Origin: Streptomyces sp. TBY4
Lineage (GTDB): Bacteria; Actinomycetota; Actinomycetes; Streptomycetales; Streptomycetaceae
Length of the DNA stretch: 64,000 nucleotides
Assembly (NCBI RefSeq): GCF_024213195.1
Contig: NZ_JANAVF010000002.1
Coordinates: forward strand, 248,001-312,000
Direction of reading: 5' to 3'
Numbering within the stretch: position 1 is the first letter of the stretch; every line of letters starts with the position of its first letter. The notes below the pieces were generated by a model that saw nothing but the letters and a program-made list of their open reading frames with translations, had not been told where the DNA came from and searched no databases. Shown here piece by piece: positions 60,744 to 64,000 of the stretch. Made by a program: the position numbers and the translations under genes.

Positions 60744-60770
60744 CACGACACACGGGGGCGACTTCAAGAC

Positions 60771-62918
60771 ATGGCGGAGTCCAGACTGATCCACGGCCGG
60801 TACCGGTCGCTCGACCTGATCGGCCGCGGCGGCATGGGCGAGGTGTGGCGGGCCCGCGACGAATCGCTGGGCCGGCAGGTCGCCGTCAAATGCCTCAAGC
60901 CCCTCGGGCCCGAGCAGGACACCCACTTCACCCAGGTGCTGCGCGAGCGCTTCCGCCGCGAGGCACGCGTCGCCGCCTCCCTCCAGCACCGCGGCGTCAC
61001 CGTCGTCCACGACTTCGGCGACGACAGCGCGGCCGGCGGTCCCCTCTACCTCGTCATGGAGCTCCTCGAAGGCCGCAATCTCAGCCAGCTCCTGGAGGAC
61101 AACGACGCGCGCCCGCTCCCCGTGGACGTGGTCGTCGACATCGCCGAGCAGATGGCGGCGGCCCTCGGCTACACCCACGAGCAGGGCGTCGTCCACCGCG
61201 ACCTGAAGCCCGCCAACATCATGCGGCTCACCGACGGCACGGTGAAGATCTGCGACTTCGGCATCGCCCGGCTGGCCGCCGACATCGGCTTCACCGCGAA
61301 GCTCACCGGCGGCGGCATGGCCATGGGCACCCCGCACTACATGTCGCCCGAGCAGATCGCGGGCGGCGAGGTGGACCACCGCAGCGACCTCTACTCCCTC
61401 GGCTGCGTCCTGTACGAGATCGCCACCGGAGCCCCGCCCTTCGACCTCGGCGACTCCTGGTCCGTGCTGGTCGGCCACCGGGACACCGCGCCCGTGCCGC
61501 CGCGCGAGCACCGCCCCGAACTGCCGGCCTCCTTCGAGCGGCTGGTGCTCGACCTGCTGGCCAAATGCCCCGAGGACCGGCCGGGCGACGCCCGCCACCT
61601 GCACCGGCAGCTCGTCGAGGCCCGGCTCGGCCCGGGAGCTGCGACCGGAGCGCACCCGCCGCTGCCCGCCTGGGCCGGCGGGATGACCGCCGGACGCCGG
61701 GCGGGGATCGAGGCCCGCCCCGCGAGCGGGGAGTGGGCCGTCCTCACCGGCTCCTGGACCGCCCCGCGCCGCACGGGCGGGGAGCACCGGACCTCCGCGG
61801 AGGCCGCCGCTGCGGCCGCGCCGGCTTCCCCGGTCCCGATTCCGGCCCAGGGCCCGGCCCCGGCCGCGCGGACCGTCGTACGCCCGCGGCTGGCCGAGGA
61901 CCCCCGGCTCACCGCCGCCTACGGGCTCCCGCACGGGCCCGGCCCGGCCCCCTCCGGTGCGGCCGCGCTCGACGCCGGCCACACCCGGGCCTTCGCCCTC
62001 AGCCGGGCCGGCCGCACCGAGGAGGCCCTCGCGGGGTACGCGGCCGTCGCCGAAGGACGCGCCCAGGTGCTCGGCGCCGACCACCCGGACACCCTGGCCG
62101 CGCGGCAGGAGGCGGCGTACGAGACGGGCCTGCTCGGCCGCCACCAGGAGGCGTACGAGGGCTACCGCGCGGTGCTCGCGGCCCGGGAGCGGACCGTGGG
62201 TCGCATCCACCCCGACACCCTGCGCTGCCGGCACAACCTGGCCTGCGCGCTGGGCGCGCTGGGCCGCTTCTCCGAGGCGCACGCCGCCGCCGCCGAGGTG
62301 GCCGCCGACCGGGCGGCCGTCCTGGGGGCGGAGCACGCGGACACGCTCCTGACCCGGTATGAGGTGGCGTACGCGCTGGGCCGCCTGGACCGCTGGGAGG
62401 AGGCTCTGGAGGCCTTCCGGCACATCGCGGCCGTACGGGAACGGGTGCTCGGCCGCGACCACCCCGACACGCTGGCCGCCCGCTACGAGGCCGGGATCGC
62501 GCTGGGCCGGACCGGCCGCTCCGCCGAGGCCCTGGAGCTGTTCCGGGACCTGGTCCGCGACCGCACCCGCGCCTACGGCGCCGCCGACCCGGAGACGCTG
62601 CGGGCCCGGCACGTCCTCGGGGTGAACCTCGGGCGCCTGGAGCGCTGGGAGGAGGCGGTGGCGGAATCCCGGGAGGTGGGCGAGGCGCGGGCCCGCACGC
62701 TCGGCCCCGAACACCCCGACACCCTGGTCAGCCGCCGCGAACTCGCCGTGGGGCTGGGCCGGCTGGGCCGCTGGGACCAGGCGCTGCCGGTCTACCGGGA
62801 ACTCTCCGGCATCCGCGAGCGCTCGCTCGGCGACGGCCATCCCGACACGGTCGCCGCCCACGCCGACGAGGCGCACTGTCTGGAGCGGCTCGGCCAGGTG
62901 TGTTACCAAGAGCCATGA
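60771..62918 (+). CDS. Ser/Thr protein kinase with TPR-like repeats
   Basis: 715 residues. Kinase domain (about 10-275): GRGGMGEVWRARD, AVKCL (Lys), HRDLKPANIM, CDFGIARLA, GTPHYMSPEQI. Ala/Pro-rich middle. The C-terminal half has about seven repeats of 42 residues (GRTEEALAGYAAVAEGRAQVLGADHPDTLAAR type), as found in tetratricopeptide proteins with NB-ARC. No transmembrane helix, so cytoplasmic. Stop overlaps the next start (ATGA), so coupled to the FAD oxidoreductase. Confidence 0.92.
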   Translation: MAESRLIHGRYRSLDLIGRGGMGEVWRARDESLGRQVAVKCLKPLGPEQDTHFTQVLRERFRREARVAASLQHRGVTVVHDFGDDSAAGGPLYLVMELLEGRNLSQLLEDNDARPLPVDVVVDIAEQMAAALGYTHEQGVVHRDLKPANIMRLTDGTVKICDFGIARLAADIGFTAKLTGGGMAMGTPHYMSPEQIAGGEVDHRSDLYSLGCVLYEIATGAPPFDLGDSWSVLVGHRDTAPVPPREHRPELPASFERLVLDLLAKCPEDRPGDARHLHRQLVEARLGPGAATGAHPPLPAWAGGMTAGRRAGIEARPASGEWAVLTGSWTAPRRTGGEHRTSAEAAAAAAPASPVPIPAQGPAPAARTVVRPRLAEDPRLTAAYGLPHGPGPAPSGAAALDAGHTRAFALSRAGRTEEALAGYAAVAEGRAQVLGADHPDTLAARQEAAYETGLLGRHQEAYEGYRAVLAARERTVGRIHPDTLRCRHNLACALGALGRFSEAHAAAAEVAADRAAVLGAEHADTLLTRYEVAYALGRLDRWEEALEAFRHIAAVRERVLGRDHPDTLAARYEAGIALGRTGRSAEALELFRDLVRDRTRAYGAADPETLRARHVLGVNLGRLERWEEAVAESREVGEARARTLGPEHPDTLVSRRELAVGLGRLGRWDQALPVYRELSGIRERSLGDGHPDTVAAHADEAHCLERLGQVCYQEP

Positions 62919-64000
62919 CGACCTCGCGGGGCTTCGGGCACGACGTGTACGACGCGGTGATCGTGGGAGGGGGCCACAACGGCCTCGTCGCCGCCGCCTA
63001 CCTGGCCAGGGCCGGCCGCTCGGTCCTGGTCCTGGAGCGGCTCGGCCGCACCGGCGGGGCCGCCGTGTCCACCCGGCCGTTCCCGGGCGTCGACGCCCGC
63101 CTGTCCCGCTACTCCTACCTCGTCTCGCTGCTCCCCGCGAAGATCGTGCGCGAGCTGGGGCTGAGCTTCGAGGTCCGCAAGCGCTCGGTCTCCTCGTACA
63201 CCCCCGTCGAGCGCGCCGGACGCCCCGGCGGACTGCTGGTCGGCGGCGGCGAGGCGCGCACCCGGGAGTCCTTCGCACGGCTGACCGGCTCGGACCGGGA
63301 GTACGAGAGCTGGCGCGCCTTCTACGGGACCACCGGGCGGGCCGCCGAACGGCTCTTCCCGACGCTGACCGAGCCGCTGCCCACCCGCGCGGAGCTGCGC
63401 GCCCGGCTCGACGACGACGCGGCCTGGCGGATGCTGTTCGAGGAGCCGATCGGCCGGGCCGTCGAGCGGGAGTTCAGCGACGACCTGGTGCGCGGGGTGG
63501 TCCTCACCGACGCGCTGATCGGCACCTTCGCCGACGCCCACGACCCGGGCCTGGCCCAGAACCGCTGCTTCCTCTACCACGTCATCGGCGGCGGCACCGG
63601 CGACTGGGACGTACCCGTCGGCGGCATGGGCGCCCTCACCGACGCCCTCGCCGCGTCCGCGCTGGCGGCCGGGGCGGAGATCGCCACCGGCCACGAGGCA
63701 CTGCGCATCGACACGGACGGGACGACCGCCCCGGCCGAGGTGACCTTCCGTACGGCGACGGGCGAGGGACGGGTCGCCGGCCGGGTGGTGCTCGTGAACG
63801 CCTCGCCGCAGGCGCTGGCCGAACTCCTGGGGGAGGAACCGGCGCAGCCGGCCCCCGAGGGCGCCCAGCTGAAGGTCAACATGCTGCTGCGCCGCCTGCC
63901 CCGGCTGCGCGACACCACCGTCGACCCGCGCGAGGCCTTCGGCGGCACCTTCCACATCGCCGAGGGGTACGAACAGCTCGCCCGGGCCCACGCGGAGGCC
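62915..64000 (+). CDS. Phytoene-desaturase-like FAD oxidoreductase (3' end cut)
   Basis: From ATG 62915, 362 codons run to the window end without a stop. FAD-binding DAVIVGGGHNGLVAAAYLARAGRSVLVLE near the start and GGGTGDWDVPVGGMGALTDALA are typical of CrtI/phytoene dehydrogenase-like and amine oxidase proteins. Overlaps the kinase stop. Its function could be hydroxyacyl or carotenoid-like oxidation; the end is missing. Confidence 0.88.
   Translation, partial: MTTSRGFGHDVYDAVIVGGGHNGLVAAAYLARAGRSVLVLERLGRTGGAAVSTRPFPGVDARLSRYSYLVSLLPAKIVRELGLSFEVRKRSVSSYTPVERAGRPGGLLVGGGEARTRESFARLTGSDREYESWRAFYGTTGRAAERLFPTLTEPLPTRAELRARLDDDAAWRMLFEEPIGRAVEREFSDDLVRGVVLTDALIGTFADAHDPGLAQNRCFLYHVIGGGTGDWDVPVGGMGALTDALAASALAAGAEIATGHEALRIDTDGTTAPAEVTFRTATGEGRVAGRVVLVNASPQALAELLGEEPAQPAPEGAQLKVNMLLRRLPRLRDTTVDPREAFGGTFHIAEGYEQLARAHAEA

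Overview
The window is very GC-rich, with strong G/C third positions, GTG/TTG starts, 4-base stop/start overlaps and two rare TTA codons. Together with its families (CBM25 amylase, SpoIIE-type phosphatase, FeoABC, DUF4345/TetR pair, MpaB-type oxygenase) this points to a Streptomyces or close relative, chromosomal. I saw no tRNA, rRNA, IS element or CRISPR array.

Layout. 1-4606: end of a UvrA-like gene, a molybdate operon (Mop-type regulator, ModA, fused ModB-ModC) and an Hsp15-like protein. 4607-9906: a secreted two-CBM25 alpha-amylase with operator-like repeats, and a NarL-type two-component pair. 10063-15299: H+-ATPase with a zinc-ribbon partner, AlkB-like protein, DUF1232, MarR and DoxX. 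15391-17782: GH15 hydrolase and a membrane rhodanese behind a Cys-Cys leader peptide. 17982-23664: a complete STM4011-STM4015-type operon (two radical SAM enzymes, a sulfatase-fold hydrolase, an ATP-grasp protein, a leucine-rich repeat protein) plus a small Cys-motif protein. 23753-30386: PTS-type dihydroxyacetone kinase, glycerol dehydrogenase, SpoIIE phosphatase and methylglyoxal synthase, so three genes act around DHA/DHAP. 30524-33777: small secreted protein and feoABC. 33898-34551: HAD phosphatase.

34552-40125 looks accessory: a TTA-containing ABC exporter, a tandem-Nudix protein, and a lower-GC gene made of two intein-like modules that both lack splicing residues. 40212-44480: divergent TetR/DUF4345 around an 18-bp perfect inverted repeat, a TTA-containing membrane protein, a GyrB-like protein that appears unable to hydrolyse ATP, and a methyltransferase. 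44608-49185: esterase, threonine catabolism (Tdh, Kbl), LysR. 49486-53651: lytic transglycosylase-like protein, DeoR/SIS/class II aldolase sugar-phosphate locus, and an anchored protein. 53789-59653: luciferase-like monooxygenase and alcohol dehydrogenase (coupled), acyl-CoA dehydrogenase with a KstR-like site, permease, SDR. 59835-64000: MpaB-like oxygenase, Ser/Thr kinase with TPR-like repeats, and an FAD oxidoreductase running off the end.

The two most notable loci are the uncharacterised STM4011-4015 operon, visible here in full with its terminator, and the free-standing double intein relic. All functions are inferred from recognised motifs; no database search was run.
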